The notes under the pieces are model-generated. The model saw only the letters and a list, made by a program, of their open reading frames with translations, searched no databases and was not told the origin of the DNA. A stretch of 64,000 nt of DNA from JAGVWJ01 sp964588555 (lineage in GTDB: Archaea; Micrarchaeota; Micrarchaeia; Anstonellales; Bilamarchaeaceae), in assembly GCA_964588555.1 (NCBI GenBank), contig CAZPPT010000005.1:35639-99638 (forward strand), given 5' to 3'. This document shows, piece after piece, positions 1 to 8,607 of the stretch. Numbering within the stretch: the first letter of the stretch is position 1; every line of letters starts with the position of its first letter. The translations under genes and the position numbers were made by a program.

Positions 1-743
1 AATGAGGTACTGCGAACCATCCGCTTTTTTATTTCACTGATCACGCATGTAACCGCATCTTTTGGCGTTTTCGCATTTCGCAGCATTGCGCGCAGGTCAT
101 TTGCCGCGCTTGCATCAATAATCTTATTTTCTGAAAACTCGACATAAATATTGTCCGTTATCCCGTCAGTCACTGCAAAAAGCAAGTCGCCACGGTTGAG
201 TTTTCCGTTTCCGGTTTGCAATTTTGTAAGCGTCCCCGCACCAAGTGCGCCGTCAACGACGAATCGCGTAGCGCGGTAATTGTCGATGGATGTTACATCG
301 CGAGATTCGTTTGTAATTCGTTTAATTTTATCATTATTCGCTCGATAGTAGAGGTGTGAATCACCGATACTCGCATAAGAATAGGCCCCATCATTTAGGA
401 TAAGCGCGACGCTTGCAGTTGTGGCACCTTGCCGGATTGTCTTGTGTGCAGCTACAAGTGCATCTGAAAGAAGCAAAGCAAACGCATTATTGTTTTTAAT
501 TGCGGTAAACGCACGCGAAACATATGCCCCAATTGCATTCATTGCCAGTTCGCTTGCAGTGCGGGCGTGCGGCAAACCGCTCACGCCGTCAAAAACGCCG
601 ATGAGCGCGTATGATTTTGTAACAACAAGAAGCGCGCTGTCGTGGCATTCGTGCATAGGGCTCTTTGAGACTGCGCATGCACCACCCCTAAAAAAGCGAA
701 CGACTACGCCAGTCACTTCTGAGGCGCGTATTGAAACGTCCAT
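1..743 (-). CDS. PP2C-type Ser/Thr protein phosphatase, C-terminus cut by window edge
   Basis: Read on the minus strand from an ATG at 743, the frame stays open to the left edge (247 residues), so the gene is partial. It shows the PPM/PP2C signature order: FDGVSG at residues 51-56 (metal-binding Asp), GATTAS at 106-111, SIGDSH at 125-130 and VTDGITD at 191-197. No membrane segment or signal peptide is seen, so it is probably a soluble phosphatase that removes phosphate from Ser/Thr using Mn or Mg. The last metal-binding motif may lie beyond the edge. It diverges from secF across a short A/T-rich spacer. The fold assignment is firm; the substrate is unknown. Confidence 0.85.
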   Translation of the reverse strand, partial: MDVSIRASEVTGVVVRFFRGGACAVSKSPMHECHDSALLVVTKSYALIGVFDGVSGLPHARTASELAMNAIGAYVSRAFTAIKNNNAFALLLSDALVAAHKTIRQGATTASVALILNDGAYSYASIGDSHLYYRANNDKIKRITNESRDVTSIDNYRATRFVVDGALGAGTLTKLQTGNGKLNRGDLLFAVTDGITDNIYVEFSENKIIDASAANDLRAMLRNAKTPKDAVTCVISEIKKRMVRSTS

Positions 744-810
744 AGGATAAAAACGAAACCCTTATTTAAATATCCAAACATTACAATAACACTAATTTCT
801 AGTTGATGCC

Positions 811-1893
811 ATGATTTCAAAGGTCTACCAGGGAAATTACAAACTCCTCCTCTTATTGCCAATCGCACTCATACTTATTTCAATATATTATATCCCCCAG
901 ATAAAATTAGGCGTCGACTTCAGGGGCGGAACGCTCATTACGCTCATATCCGCACAGGAACTTGACAACGCAGGTATCAAAGACGCACTGGAAAATAACG
1001 GCATAGAAGCGGACATCCAAAGCTACCAAACAACCATCGGGTACAAGACAGAGATAGAAATAGACCAAAGCGAAAACCTCGTACGTGCCGACGAGCTCAA
1101 AAGCGACTTTTATGCGCGGATCGGCCTTGTTGAGGCGCTTGAGGCAAACAGCTCAAATAATTCTGCCCAGCTTCCCGCATACCTTGAAAAGCGCGCGGAG
1201 ATAAACGCAATCGCAAATGAGCTGTTCCAAAGTGCGCGGGCGGGGGCAGATGCAGGCGGCATTGCAAACCTAAACCATCTACGAAACGAGGTTGATCTCG
1301 CCCATGCGCGCATATATAACAATTACCGGGATTTCATTAACGGCATCATTGACGAGCATGCGGAATATGAGTCGATATCAGTGCAGGCAGTAAGCCCGAC
1401 GCTCCAGAAGCGATTTATTGAAAAGGCAGGATATGTCGCCATCCAGGCAGCGATCCTCATTACCGTCCTTGTGTTCGTATTCCTAAGAAAGATAATACCC
1501 TCATTTGCCGTAGTGGTTGGGGCGGTGTGGGACATCGCCATTGCGCTTGGTGCGATGGGGCTTTTTGGTATCCCGTTCAGCCTGCCAAGCTTTGCCGCGC
1601 TCCTTATGATCGTCGGCTTTTCGCTTGATACGCACATCCTCCTTACGCGAAAGATGCTTGATGCAAGCGTCGGCTCGCCAAAGGAACGGGTTGTTGAGGC
1701 GCTCAAAACGGGCACTACGATGAGCATTACGGGCATGTCATCATTTGTCGTGCTGTTTTTTGTCGCGCAGCTCATGCGCATATCAACATATTATGATATA
1801 TCGTCAGTTGCAATTGCGGGGTTCGTCGGGGACTTGTTTGCGACATGGACCATAAACGCGGTGCTCATGCTGTGGTACGTGGAAAGGGAATGA
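811..1893 (+). CDS. secF: Protein-export membrane protein SecF
   Basis: SecF is half of the SecDF complex that uses the ion gradient to help proteins leave through SecYEG. The 360-residue product has a first membrane helix at about 10-28, then the conserved VDFRGGTLI motif at about 35-43, an external domain to about 195, and a cluster of helices from about 205 to the end containing the SecD/F-type GFSLDTHIL stretch. It is longer than usual archaeal SecF because the external domain is enlarged. SecD begins one base after the stop, so the two are co-transcribed; the SecF-then-SecD order is typical of archaea, which lack SecA. Confidence 0.95.
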   Translation: MISKVYQGNYKLLLLLPIALILISIYYIPQIKLGVDFRGGTLITLISAQELDNAGIKDALENNGIEADIQSYQTTIGYKTEIEIDQSENLVRADELKSDFYARIGLVEALEANSSNNSAQLPAYLEKRAEINAIANELFQSARAGADAGGIANLNHLRNEVDLAHARIYNNYRDFINGIIDEHAEYESISVQAVSPTLQKRFIEKAGYVAIQAAILITVLVFVFLRKIIPSFAVVVGAVWDIAIALGAMGLFGIPFSLPSFAALLMIVGFSLDTHILLTRKMLDASVGSPKERVVEALKTGTTMSITGMSSFVVLFFVAQLMRISTYYDISSVAIAGFVGDLFATWTINAVLMLWYVERE

Positions 1894-1894
1894 C

Positions 1895-3544
1895 ATGATT
1901 GACAGACGACTCACCATAATAGGCATACTATTTCTCCTGTTTGCCGCAGGCATCATTTTCCAAAGCGGCCAGGCAGTGCTCTTCCTCATGCTTGCATTAT
2001 TCGTGTTTGGTACGCTTGCGGTCGTTTGGAAGGAAAAAAACGTAAAGCTTGCAGGGCTTGGCGCACTTTTGCTTCTTTCATTACTTAATATGGGCATAAA
2101 CGGGCTTAAGTTCGGCATTGACTTTGACGGCGGCGTGCGGATCCCCATCCTTCTTGAGCGACCGGTGGACGTGCAGACCATGTCGCAGCTTGTCGAGATC
2201 ATAAAGTCGCGCGCCAATTTCCTTGGGCTTGGCGAAGTGCGCGTACGGGCAATAGGCGACAGCGCAATACACCTTGAACTGCCAAGGGCAAGCAGCGACG
2301 TGGTTGAAAGGATTGAACAGACGCTTACCCAGCAAGGGGTATTTACTGCCATTGCCAACGGCACCGTGGCGCTTCGCGGGGAAGACATATACCGCGATTC
2401 GATCAGGCCAATAAACGACCCGACACGCGACTGGGCCGTTGAGTTCAGGCTTACGACGAGCGGCGCCCAGGCATTCGCAGAGGCCGTTAAGGGCAAGGCG
2501 AACGAACCCCTTTACATGTTTATTGACCGGCCAGAAGACACGGACATATTCGTAACGCTGGAAGATTTACGGCAAAACGCACCGCCGGACATGGCCGATG
2601 CACGCATCCGTGAAGCGGCGGAAGATGCGCTCGCACTTGATGGGAACCCGATCAGACTATACGTAATCGGTGAATCGGGAGCCAATTATACACCGCGGAC
2701 AAATGCAAGCAAGGCACTTATCGCAAAGAACGCATCTGAAGAATTCAAGGGAATGCTTCGTGAACGGGGATTCGTGCTGCGCGAACTTGGTGACGAGGCG
2801 GTTCGGCCAACATACAACATAGGCCAGGCACTTTCAGTTGACCAATGGGAAGCAGTTGGACTCCTAAGCTCGCCGGTACTGAGCCCGGATGTTACGCAGG
2901 GCGGGGTTAACTACCTGGGATATTCGATTGGCGGAAGCGTTCCGGCATCCGTAGACCAGCAGAGCAGGCTTTTGCAGGCGCAAGAAGAGGTACGGCGCAT
3001 TGAAACGATCCTTAAGGGCGGCGCATTTCCAGTCCAGATATCCATCGGGAGCAAAAACGAAATACCCGCAACGCTTGGAAACGAATCACTTCGCATGAGC
3101 CTTATCGGCATCGTGCTTGCACTCATAGTTGTTTCGGCACTTATTGCAACCCGGTACCGCTCGCCACGGATCATAATCCCCATGATCATTATAAGCTTTG
3201 CAGAACTTACCATATTATTATCAATTGTCGGCTCAGTTGCAATTGACTTAGCTGCCATTGCAGGGATCATTGCCTCCATAGGCGTAAGCGTTGATGCGCA
3301 GATCGTCATTACTGACGAGATATTAAAGCGGACAAGGGATAAGATACAGGAAAGCATTGAAGCTGCATTTAGCATCATCAAGATGAACGTGGTTGTTGCC
3401 ATATTTGCGATGCTTCCGCTTCTTTTCTCAGGAATTGTCGAGCTCATACCGTTTGCGCTTTCAACAATACTCGGTGCGCTTTTAGGGTTTTTGATTTCAC
3501 GGCCAAGCTACGCGGTGATTGCCGAGTACATACTTGAGAAGTAA
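1895..3544 (+). CDS. secD: Protein-export membrane protein SecD
   Basis: This is the partner of SecF in the membrane export complex. The 549-residue protein has two N-terminal hydrophobic stretches, a GIDFDGGVRI motif at about 75-84, a large external region, and a C-terminal bundle of helices with the IGVSVDAQIVI segment that matches the SecF family core. The ATG lies one base after the secF stop, so translation is probably coupled. The next gene starts 34 bases later with its own TATA box, so the secFD operon likely ends here. Confidence 0.95.
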   Translation: MIDRRLTIIGILFLLFAAGIIFQSGQAVLFLMLALFVFGTLAVVWKEKNVKLAGLGALLLLSLLNMGINGLKFGIDFDGGVRIPILLERPVDVQTMSQLVEIIKSRANFLGLGEVRVRAIGDSAIHLELPRASSDVVERIEQTLTQQGVFTAIANGTVALRGEDIYRDSIRPINDPTRDWAVEFRLTTSGAQAFAEAVKGKANEPLYMFIDRPEDTDIFVTLEDLRQNAPPDMADARIREAAEDALALDGNPIRLYVIGESGANYTPRTNASKALIAKNASEEFKGMLRERGFVLRELGDEAVRPTYNIGQALSVDQWEAVGLLSSPVLSPDVTQGGVNYLGYSIGGSVPASVDQQSRLLQAQEEVRRIETILKGGAFPVQISIGSKNEIPATLGNESLRMSLIGIVLALIVVSALIATRYRSPRIIIPMIIISFAELTILLSIVGSVAIDLAAIAGIIASIGVSVDAQIVITDEILKRTRDKIQESIEAAFSIIKMNVVVAIFAMLPLLFSGIVELIPFALSTILGALLGFLISRPSYAVIAEYILEK

Positions 3545-3545
3545 G

Positions 3546-3553
3546 GGTTTATA
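3546..3553 (+). promoter_or_regulatory. TATA box for the HEAT-like gene pair
   Basis: The sequence GTTTATAAATAC is centred about 28 bases before the ATG at 3579. That spacing puts the transcript start at or next to the start codon, which suggests a leaderless mRNA. Confidence 0.5.
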
Positions 3554-3578
3554 AATACATTTATGCACTAATTATAAC

Positions 3579-4256
3579 ATGAAACGAAAGCATCAAGACC
3601 CGGTTGCAAGGAAGGCCAGGAAAGCTGCAAGAGCGCGTGAACGGTCCATACAAGGGGACATGGCAGGCGCAAAGTATCTGGAGGAGCGCTTGGAAAAACT
3701 GGGTACGTGCGACCCGAACGAACGAATCAACCGCCTGCTACGAGACCTCTCCTCCGCACATACGCCATTCCGGGACGAAACAGAAGTTTTTTTTAATGAA
3801 CGGCCGCCGCACATATTGGATGATACGCAAAGAAAGCGGGTAATATATGCCGTAACAGACTGCCCCGAAAACGATGCGCGGGCAGCGATTGAAATTGCTG
3901 GCATGGCAGGGGATCCGGCAATGGCCCGGTTCTTATTTGAAACGGCACAAAAGACACGGTCTTCCAAGCTACGCGTATCTGCATTTTTTGCACTTGCAGA
4001 AATGGCCCGTAAGAATAGGGGGCATGAAGAACTAAAGAAATTAGTTGTGGATATCCAAGGATGCCTTAATGACAAAGATGAAAGAATCCGCTTTTTTGCT
4101 GCGCAAGCCATTGCGTATTCGATGCATGAAACGAGTAAAAAAATCCTAGAGGAATACATGGAAAAACTCGAAACGATTGCAAGTAATAAGATGCAGATAG
4201 GGCGAATCATTAGGGAACTGGGGGCGACTAAAATGCGCGAGGGATCACATGGTTAG
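3579..4256 (+). CDS. HEAT-repeat-like alpha-helical protein, first of a pair
   Basis: The product has 225 residues with a strongly basic N-terminus (many Lys/Arg in the first 25) followed by paired amphipathic helices typical of HEAT or PBS-lyase repeats, for example around residues 105-150 and 155-205. No catalytic motif, signal peptide or membrane helix is visible. Such solenoids usually serve as protein-binding scaffolds. Its last eight bases overlap the start of the next gene, which encodes a similar helical-repeat protein, so the two are probably made together and may pair. The exact role is unknown; a nucleic-acid or ribosome-linked role is possible from the basic tail but is a guess. 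Confidence 0.75.
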   Translation: MKRKHQDPVARKARKAARARERSIQGDMAGAKYLEERLEKLGTCDPNERINRLLRDLSSAHTPFRDETEVFFNERPPHILDDTQRKRVIYAVTDCPENDARAAIEIAGMAGDPAMARFLFETAQKTRSSKLRVSAFFALAEMARKNRGHEELKKLVVDIQGCLNDKDERIRFFAAQAIAYSMHETSKKILEEYMEKLETIASNKMQIGRIIRELGATKMREGSHG

Positions 4257-4971
4257 AAAGAAGGGAACTGACCGTAAAATAAAGAGACTGGTTCCAGTGC
4301 ATGAACAAGAAAGAATAGCCGCTGAAAAAATATTTAGCGGAATTAAGGGGCTCTATGATGGAGTCCGGAAAAATAGTCCGGAATTTGACGCCCGCTTTAG
4401 AGCGAGAATCGAGAGAGACAGACGAAGGAGCAGGCGGAGGGACAGGGTGCTAACGACTGGGCGATTATTACAGCTCATCGATTGGGCCGTAGAAAACATA
4501 GAAACATTAAATGACCGCAAGTGGGAGCACCTACGCGATTCCCTGGTCAGGGCACGTGCAAATGAAGCCCAAAATAGCGCAATCGGAACGCTCATTAAAA
4601 AAAGCGAAGGAAGGACAAGGATACGGGCAATTGCACTTGCCAATTACGTTAGCGACGCGAGTAACATGGATGCATTAATGACATGCATGCGCGAAAAACG
4701 AGGCCTGGAAGAGATAGAAGCAACGGCATGGGCGATCGGAGCGGTCTGTGAGAGAACTAAAGATAAGGGAATTTTTGAGAGGTATGGGCAAGAACTGGCG
4801 GAATTATTGTTGCACCCTTCATCAGTCATCCGGCAGGAAACGGCATGGGCGCTTATGCACATTGGCGACAAGCGTGTTTTGGAAGCATTGGAAGAGGCGC
4901 TTGAAAGAGAGGGTAACGAAGAGGCAAAAAAAGTAATGGGAGAAGCAGTTGAAAAATTAAGGGGCAGCTAA
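4249..4971 (+). CDS. HEAT-repeat-like alpha-helical protein, second of a pair
   Basis: The 240-residue product starts inside the end of the preceding gene (eight-base overlap, ATGGTTAG context), a sign of translational coupling. The N-terminal third is rich in Arg and Lys, with a run of basic residues at about 55-65. The C-terminal half holds at least three HEAT-like helix pairs, with alanine-rich packing helices such as EATAWAIGAV and ETAWALMHIG. The two proteins look like diverged relatives, perhaps from a duplication. It converges on a lipoprotein gene with no spacer. No enzyme motif is seen. Confidence 0.75.
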   Translation: MVRKKGTDRKIKRLVPVHEQERIAAEKIFSGIKGLYDGVRKNSPEFDARFRARIERDRRRSRRRDRVLTTGRLLQLIDWAVENIETLNDRKWEHLRDSLVRARANEAQNSAIGTLIKKSEGRTRIRAIALANYVSDASNMDALMTCMREKRGLEEIEATAWAIGAVCERTKDKGIFERYGQELAELLLHPSSVIRQETAWALMHIGDKRVLEALEEALEREGNEEAKKVMGEAVEKLRGS

Positions 4972-5763
4972 CTATCTCAAATCCGGATTACCCATAAGCC
5001 CCTCAAGATTCCTGCACCCAACCGAATCAGACGGCCGCCTGCCGAGGTACGTATAGCACTGCTTACTTGAAAGGTCATCCTCCGCAAGGAAATAATCCGT
5101 GTTTCCGTCGCAAATGTAGGTATTTGGCCGGAACATGTACCTGCGCAGGTTGCTCCCGTCGTAATTCCTACTGTACCAATCCTGATGGGCAAGGCGGTTC
5201 AGTTCACCTTCGCGGACGCTCGACCGGACATAACACCACGTATCAGTCATCGTGTCATTGACAATTGAAAAACGTTTTTCCCCGACAATGACGAGCGGCG
5301 CCTCGTTTCGGGTTGAAAACGTACGAGTTGTTTTCGTAACGCCGGCACATGAAAGAAGAAGCGCACTGCCGTCGTTTCGTGAAAGGTTAAATTGAGTCGT
5401 CCTGCCACGCATAGTGACAGATACGCCAACCCGGTCATAGTCAGGGACATCAAGAAAATTGCCAAAATAAATGACTGCACCTGTCCCACACACGTCGACA
5501 TCAAATGATTCGCCCTGGAGAAGTAATGCCTGGATTGTCCGCTGTCCGGATGCGTTCAAAAGCTCAAGCTGAGCCTGCCGCTCAGTTGAATTTGCATGTT
5601 GAAAGGTAAAGTACCGAAGGTAGAGCAGGTCCTGGGTTTCCTCACGGACATCAGAAACAACGGAGGGCGGGCTTGGGAGCGGCATGTTCTTAGTAAGCAC
5701 AAAGCTGCACCCGAACAAGAAGAAAACACAGAGGAACACTACGGCAAAACGAAATATATTCAT
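4972..5763 (-). CDS. Predicted lipoprotein, unknown function
   Basis: I place the start at the ATG at 5763 because it gives a normal lipoprotein signal: MNIFRF, a hydrophobic core and the lipobox LFGC near residue 20. The longer frame upstream adds only 13 unrelated residues. The mature part, about 240 residues, has several Cys in its C-terminal half (YIC, KQC, VGC) that may form disulfides outside the cell, and a Ser/Thr-rich beta-like middle. No known domain is recognised. It is probably anchored to the outer face of the membrane. Its stop touches the stop of the convergent HEAT-like gene. Confidence 0.75.
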   Translation of the reverse strand: MNIFRFAVVFLCVFFLFGCSFVLTKNMPLPSPPSVVSDVREETQDLLYLRYFTFQHANSTERQAQLELLNASGQRTIQALLLQGESFDVDVCGTGAVIYFGNFLDVPDYDRVGVSVTMRGRTTQFNLSRNDGSALLLSCAGVTKTTRTFSTRNEAPLVIVGEKRFSIVNDTMTDTWCYVRSSVREGELNRLAHQDWYSRNYDGSNLRRYMFRPNTYICDGNTDYFLAEDDLSSKQCYTYLGRRPSDSVGCRNLEGLMGNPDLR

Positions 5764-5841
5764 GGCACCACATCTGAAAAACCCGGCAAAGCCAAGGCAC
5801 ACCTATGATACCATCGAAAAGATATTTTTTAAAGCCTCGCA

Positions 5842-6903
5842 CTATTCACCAAGAGAATCAATGACATACGTGACGCCGTCGCTTGTAATGCGGACCGTAC
5901 CAGACCGATAGTTCTCATAGTACTTGATGCCGCTTGAGTTAAGCTTATCGTACATGGTATAGCGGGTCCCCTTGCGATCCGGGGCAGGGTCGCTTATTGA
6001 GCCTGAAAATATGACGTCCCGCGGCGCAACGCGAAGAAGAAACGGCCCGATAGAGGTAGTCCCCCGGCCAAGGCCATGGAACGGGACCTGCATGACATTA
6101 CATCGGACGCTGATCGCAGGGTCGTTGAGGAGTTCGCTTTGGCCACCCCCAAGAATGTCACTGGTAAGAAGAAGGCAGAATTGTTCCTGGGTGACCTTAA
6201 GGACAATGGCGTCGTTGTCGCGATCCCCAAAGCTGTTTGAATCGCTTGGGTTAAGCACCATGACATCGATGCCATTAAATCGTTCGATATCGCCGCGGCG
6301 CACTTCCTTTATGGTGACGTTCTTATCATTAAGAAGGCGGACGATGGAATCATATTCCGCATCCCCGTAGAGCTTTCCGCCCCACCAGAATTCCTCGATG
6401 GCAAACTCATCTGAGATTGCCGCGATACCGCCGTAATGCTCGTTGTCCGCATGCGTTGAAACAAGCACTTCAAGGTCGTCTACGCCGCGCCCCTTAAGGA
6501 AGTTTACGACCGTACCTATGGAGCGGGTGTTGCCTGCATCAACAAGCATGTCAAAGTCGCCCTTCTTAATAAGTATCGCATCCCCCTGGAGCTCGTCCAT
6601 ACCAACATTGATGAAATAAATAGCAAACTTATCCTGCGGGGTTTCGGTATAGCCCGGCGTAAATGGAAGGCCGTCCGGAGTTAAGGGTTCGGACGACGGA
6701 TCGCCGCCCGGTGCAGGTTGTGCAGTAGTATTCTCAATAACAACAACGGTCCGATTGTCTGTAACGACCCCGTCAGACGCATTCGTATCAGGCGTTTCTG
6801 AATCTACGGGGACTACCGGTAGCGGCTCATCTGCCGCGGGATCGTGAAAACAGCCAAAGAGAAGAAACAATAAGAAAAGCGTTGCAATAAGAACAGATTT
6901 CAT
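5842..6903 (-). CDS. Lipoprotein with ComEC/Rec2-like metallo-beta-lactamase-fold hydrolase domain
   Basis: The ATG at 6903 gives MKSVLIA, a hydrophobic stretch and the lipobox LLFGC; the frame stays open further upstream but without any signal. After an acidic Pro/Thr-rich linker (about 25-90) comes a metallo-beta-lactamase-fold domain: INVGMDELQGDAILI, LVDAG and the metal motif THADNEHYGG. In relatives this motif is usually HxDxDH; here the second Asp is Glu. Later come an NPSD stretch and LLLTSDI. Proteins of this type (the detached ComEC hydrolase domain) act outside the cell on nucleic acids or unknown phosphoesters. It is divergent from a cupredoxin lipoprotein. The domain call is good; the substrate is unknown. 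Confidence 0.85.
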   Translation of the reverse strand: MKSVLIATLFLLFLLFGCFHDPAADEPLPVVPVDSETPDTNASDGVVTDNRTVVVIENTTAQPAPGGDPSSEPLTPDGLPFTPGYTETPQDKFAIYFINVGMDELQGDAILIKKGDFDMLVDAGNTRSIGTVVNFLKGRGVDDLEVLVSTHADNEHYGGIAAISDEFAIEEFWWGGKLYGDAEYDSIVRLLNDKNVTIKEVRRGDIERFNGIDVMVLNPSDSNSFGDRDNDAIVLKVTQEQFCLLLTSDILGGGQSELLNDPAISVRCNVMQVPFHGLGRGTTSIGPFLLRVAPRDVIFSGSISDPAPDRKGTRYTMYDKLNSSGIKYYENYRSGTVRITSDGVTYVIDSLGE

Positions 6904-6967
6904 AAGAGAAAATGATGTGGGATAATATTTAAAAATGCATGTTGAGCTATCTCTCCGAGGTGAAATA

Positions 6968-7512
6968 ATGAGAGGAATTTTAACATTGCTTCTTGTCGCA
7001 GCGCTCTTTTTTGGCTGCACGCAGCAAACAAACGCAGATGCACCACCAGTTGTTGAGAATACGGACGGCGCAGAGCCACAAAACCAAGGCGGCCCGGCGA
7101 TGACGGATGACAAGCCAGGCAAACCAGATAACATAATGGAACCAGGCAACAATACAACCGCCCCAGGAGACGCGCCGGCAAACGTAAAGGAATTTGAGGC
7201 GCTCGTTACGCACACGGGATTTACGCCAAACAAGTTTACCGTAAATAAGGGAGACACGGTGCGGATACTTGGAACCACGCGCCGGGACAGGACTGGCACA
7301 ACCACGGGTTTACCATTGATGAATTTGAGGTAAATACGGCGGTGCGAAGCATGGACAAGGGCATGCCGGTAATTATCGAATTTGTTGCAGACAAGGAAGG
7401 TACGTTTACCATCTACTGTAAAACGTGCAACGATGACGAAAACAGCTGGAAGGCACGGACCAGTTCAGCACACCCGGACATACGGGCAACGCTTGAGGTA
7501 TTGCCAAACTAA
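6968..7512 (+). pseudogene. Cupredoxin-domain lipoprotein, interrupted by a frameshift
   Basis: The ATG at 6968 follows a good ribosome site (GAGGTGA at 6957-6963) and encodes a lipobox signal (LLLVAALFFGC), an acidic/Asn-rich linker and a cupredoxin start (FTPNKFTVNKGDTV). Near 7280 the frame breaks: one base appears to be missing after GGAACCAC. In the shifted frame the protein continues as APGQDWHNHGF, then EGTFTIYCKTC, SSAHPDIRATLEV and a stop at 7510-7512. The ligand-like residues are His (WHNHGF), Cys (IYC) and His (AHPD); the usual axial Met is not obvious. It was probably a surface electron-transfer or copper protein. Either the gene is newly broken or the sequence has a one-base error. 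Confidence 0.8.
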
Positions 7513-7532
7513 TTTTTTCTTTTTTTTATTAT
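7511..7532. terminator. T-rich tract between convergent genes
   Basis: Two T runs (TTTTTT and TTTTTTT) follow the end of the cupredoxin reading frame immediately and precede the stop of the opposing gene. Archaeal RNA polymerase ends at such T tracts. Confidence 0.5.
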
Positions 7533-8509
7533 GGCCTCGCAAGTAAATCAATGATGCCCAAAAGATCGCTCATAAGATACGGCCCGCGCCGGACGTAGGC
7601 GCAAACCCGGTCGCTTTCAGTAAGGCGGGTGTCAACAGTTTCGCCGATAAGGATTGAGCGTGTGTGTCCCAAACGGGCAATAATATCTTGCGTCCCAAGT
7701 GCGCCAATGACAATACTTTCTTGCGGGACAACATTTTGATGTGAGGAGTAATAGCTAATCTTAAGGCCTGCGGCACGTAAAAACGAAGTGTCGGCTGCAC
7801 TAAGCACCCCATTAAGAAGCACGAGTTGGCGAATCCCATATGCAGGATCCGCAAGGCCGTCCTTCACCTGGCCGACAAGCATTGCAGTCTGGTCTGAGTT
7901 ACCTTCAAGGCGTATGATGTAATGGTGTAACCCGATATCCTCAAAAATATTTGAAAAACTACAACCGATTGCAGTGAGTGGAAAAGTTGTTGAGAGCCCG
8001 ACATTTCGGAAAACGTCCCGGTTGCGAAAGCCCCGCTCAAATGCCGCACGCACCCCATTATAAGAAACAGTAAATGACTCAAGTACCGGAAGCCCGGAGA
8101 GCCTGCCTGCCCCCGCATCAATCCGCGGGTATGAAGCGACGACATCGCTGATGAGGAGGTCATCGCGGCTCACGCGTGCAAATGGGGAGGTGCCGCCAAA
8201 CACGCGTGAAAGGTCTGCGGGAAATGATAGTGCAAGCGGAGTTGTCTCGAAAAGCCTCGTTTTCTTTCGCTTTTTTTCAATTGCCCGGACCTCACCTTTT
8301 GAAGTGGTGGAACTGCCGCATAAGAGGGCAAGTGGCATAAGCGGGTCCTCGACGAGCGGGACGGTGCTTCCAAGAAAACGGTGTTCAAGGCGGCTCAGCG
8401 GGTTCTCGTGCATGCCTGCGTCAAACGAACGGCGCGTAAGCTCGCGCATAATGCGCATTCGTACCACGTACGGAACATTGGCGTCAACCGTAAGCCGAGT
8501 AGGGTGCAT
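7529..8509 (-). CDS. Unknown archaeal protein, 326 residues
   Basis: I use the ATG at 8509 (MHPTRLTVDANV) because it lies about 26 bases after a TATA-like TTTAAA on the minus strand at 8529-8538; the longer frame is a hydrophobic-sounding artefact. The protein looks soluble and alpha/beta. Recognisable stretches are a basic patch EKKRKKTRLFETT at about 85-97, a hydrophobic GIRQLVLLNGVL and a C-terminal VDTRLTESDRVCAYVRRGP. I do not recognise a family. It is divergent from purF, with about 100 bases between the start codons holding promoters for both. Confidence 0.7.
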   Translation of the reverse strand: MHPTRLTVDANVPYVVRMRIMRELTRRSFDAGMHENPLSRLEHRFLGSTVPLVEDPLMPLALLCGSSTTSKGEVRAIEKKRKKTRLFETTPLALSFPADLSRVFGGTSPFARVSRDDLLISDVVASYPRIDAGAGRLSGLPVLESFTVSYNGVRAAFERGFRNRDVFRNVGLSTTFPLTAIGCSFSNIFEDIGLHHYIIRLEGNSDQTAMLVGQVKDGLADPAYGIRQLVLLNGVLSAADTSFLRAAGLKISYYSSHQNVVPQESIVIGALGTQDIIARLGHTRSILIGETVDTRLTESDRVCAYVRRGPYLMSDLLGIIDLLARP

Positions 8510-8561
8510 GTGGAGAATATAAGGGCATATGTTTAAAAAGTGTATATTTATGAAAAAAAGT

Positions 8562-8573
8562 GAATTATATATG
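8562..8573 (+). promoter_or_regulatory. TATA-like element upstream of purF
   Basis: AATTATATATGG is centred about 40 bases before the purF ATG, giving a predicted transcript start near 8594 and a short leader. Confidence 0.35.
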
Positions 8574-8607
8574 GAGGAATTTAAAAGTACCGCGCACAAT
8601 ACTGTTT

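Noticed and set aside
6904..7305. N-terminal extension of the ComEC-like lipoprotein frame
   Set aside because: The open frame continues upstream without codon bias and would hide the lipobox signal; it is the shadow of the cupredoxin gene.
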